From Desulfuromonadales bacterium (GTDB taxonomy: Bacteria > Desulfobacterota > Desulfuromonadia > Desulfuromonadales > BM103): a stretch of DNA of 6,195 nucleotides. The notes beneath the pieces were generated by a model. The model saw nothing but the letters and a program-made list of their open reading frames with translations, did no database searches and was not told the DNA's origin. Made by a program: the position numbers and the translations under genes. Within the stretch, counting starts at the first letter, position 1. The number at the start of each line of letters is the position of its first letter. The stretch lies in assembly GCA_029859485.1 (NCBI GenBank), contig JAOUDB010000163.1:1-6195 (forward strand), read 5' to 3'. Of this stretch, positions 5,551 to 6,195 are shown piece after piece.

Positions 5551-6195
5551 TCACCGTCGCAGGATGGGGCTTGGCAGTTCGCTCGGTAGCAGGGGGCGCG
5601 GTGTCATGTAGTCCGGCTGTTGCAGGAGTTGAGTGCCGTGCGGTGGATCAAGCTCTGCGTAGAGGCGTTGCGTGTCGCTGATGTATGATTTGCTCAGATG
5701 CATCGGAAGTAGAAGGGCGGGCTTGATCTGTCGACTGATCCGGTTCAGGTCGGTTGTGCAGAGGTGAGCAGAAAGGCGGGCCTTCTCTTCATCTTCCGCA
5801 AGAAAAGTGCACTCCGAGACCAGCAGCGTGACGTCCCTCATAAGCTCATAGACCTGGCTCAGGTTCTCCTGTGTCATGCCGATGTCAGTGATATAGCCGA
5901 TGCTGGCAGGCGACACGTCTCGACAGATCTTTCGGTAGAGAGTTTCTGCATTATCGACCGTCTCAACCCGGTGGCCCTCTGCCGTCTTTTTCCATAATTC
6001 AATAGGCCCGCTGTCGCAGCCGTCGGCATAAAATCGCTTCTCCAGTTCCTTGAGCCATGGCCCTGGGAAGAGGTTCTCTTCATCGAGGCGCTGCATGTCG
6101 ATCAGGAAAGACGGCGCTTCGGTGACCCGGAAGATCAGCACTGGTATCTTGTGATCGCAGATTTCGGCTTCGACCTTCAGATGACGGGCCTGGTA
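5551..6195 (-). CDS. RNase Z-like metallo-beta-lactamase-fold protein, C-terminal part
   Basis: The reading frame is open from the right window edge to TGA at 5553-5551, giving 214 residues; the true start lies outside. A GTG at 6141-6139 should not be taken as the start, because the frame continues upstream as conserved sequence: ICDHKIPV with the DHxxP motif typical of RNase Z just before it. Further on, fragment numbering from the edge, the pattern follows RNase Z: FPGPWLKEL, then ITD (Asp104, at the place of the SGDT metal ligand), SECTF (Glu128, like the HEATF motif), SAHLCTTD (His144, like GHST) and PMHLSKSY (His166, like THxSxRY). The N-terminal HxHxDH zinc motif is beyond the edge. 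RNase Z matures tRNA 3' ends, but many relatives do not, and the motifs here are divergent (TD-I instead of GDT). A general RNase Z-like hydrolase is the safer call. It is convergent with the c-di-GMP gene. Confidence 0.8.
   Translation of the reverse strand, partial: YQARHLKVEAEICDHKIPVLIFRVTEAPSFLIDMQRLDEENLFPGPWLKELEKRFYADGCDSGPIELWKKTAEGHRVETVDNAETLYRKICRDVSPASIGYITDIGMTQENLSQVYELMRDVTLLVSECTFLAEDEEKARLSAHLCTTDLNRISRQIKPALLLPMHLSKSYISDTQRLYAELDPPHGTQLLQQPDYMTPRPLLPSELPSPILRR

Overview
The window looks like a piece of a Gram-negative bacterial chromosome with moderately high GC coding DNA and an AT-rich island near 5.2-5.5 kb. The gene set (periplasmic M1-type metallopeptidase, ChaN-family haem-binding protein, PAS-GGDEF-EAL protein, RNase Z-like hydrolase) and the style of the intergenic repeat remind me of Desulfuromonadales/Geobacter-type bacteria. 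That placement is an inference from general resemblance; no marker gene here fixes the taxon.

Layout, left to right. Positions 1-158 are the end of a dienelactone-hydrolase-like gene (+). After a short spacer with a stem-loop, a two-gene operon follows (+): a secreted M1-family metallopeptidase-like protein (about 277-2340) and a secreted ChaN/Tiki-superfamily protein (2337-3209). Their stop and start codons overlap in ATGA, so they are probably translationally coupled. A GC-rich stem-loop at 3321-3345 likely ends this unit. An inverted repeat at 3378-3406 and a clear Shine-Dalgarno precede a cytoplasmic PAS-GGDEF-EAL protein (3475-5187). Its diguanylate cyclase motifs and most of its phosphodiesterase motifs are intact, but the KID motif of the EAL domain reads KIA.

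The 363-base gap 5188-5550 holds no gene. It contains a nested inverted-repeat structure: outer arms of about 20 bp (18/20 matching) at 5203-5222 and 5440-5459 enclose a second, imperfect inverted repeat at 5254-5284 and 5334-5364. The right outer arm can also pair with a degenerate copy of the left arm at 5412-5423, giving a compact hairpin. This looks like a small non-autonomous repeat element or a structured intergenic RNA between convergent genes. It is the least ordinary part of the window.

The right end (5551-6195, minus strand) is the C-terminal part of an RNase Z-like metallo-beta-lactamase-fold protein. It is open to the window edge, so its N-terminus with the HxHxDH metal site lies outside.

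How the genes relate: the peptidase and ChaN pair are both predicted to be exported and may act together in the envelope, possibly in processing haem proteins or peptides and handling haem. This is suggested only by family and coupling. The c-di-GMP protein has its own leader and appears to be a separate unit. No defence system, CRISPR array, tRNA, rRNA or transposase gene is visible.
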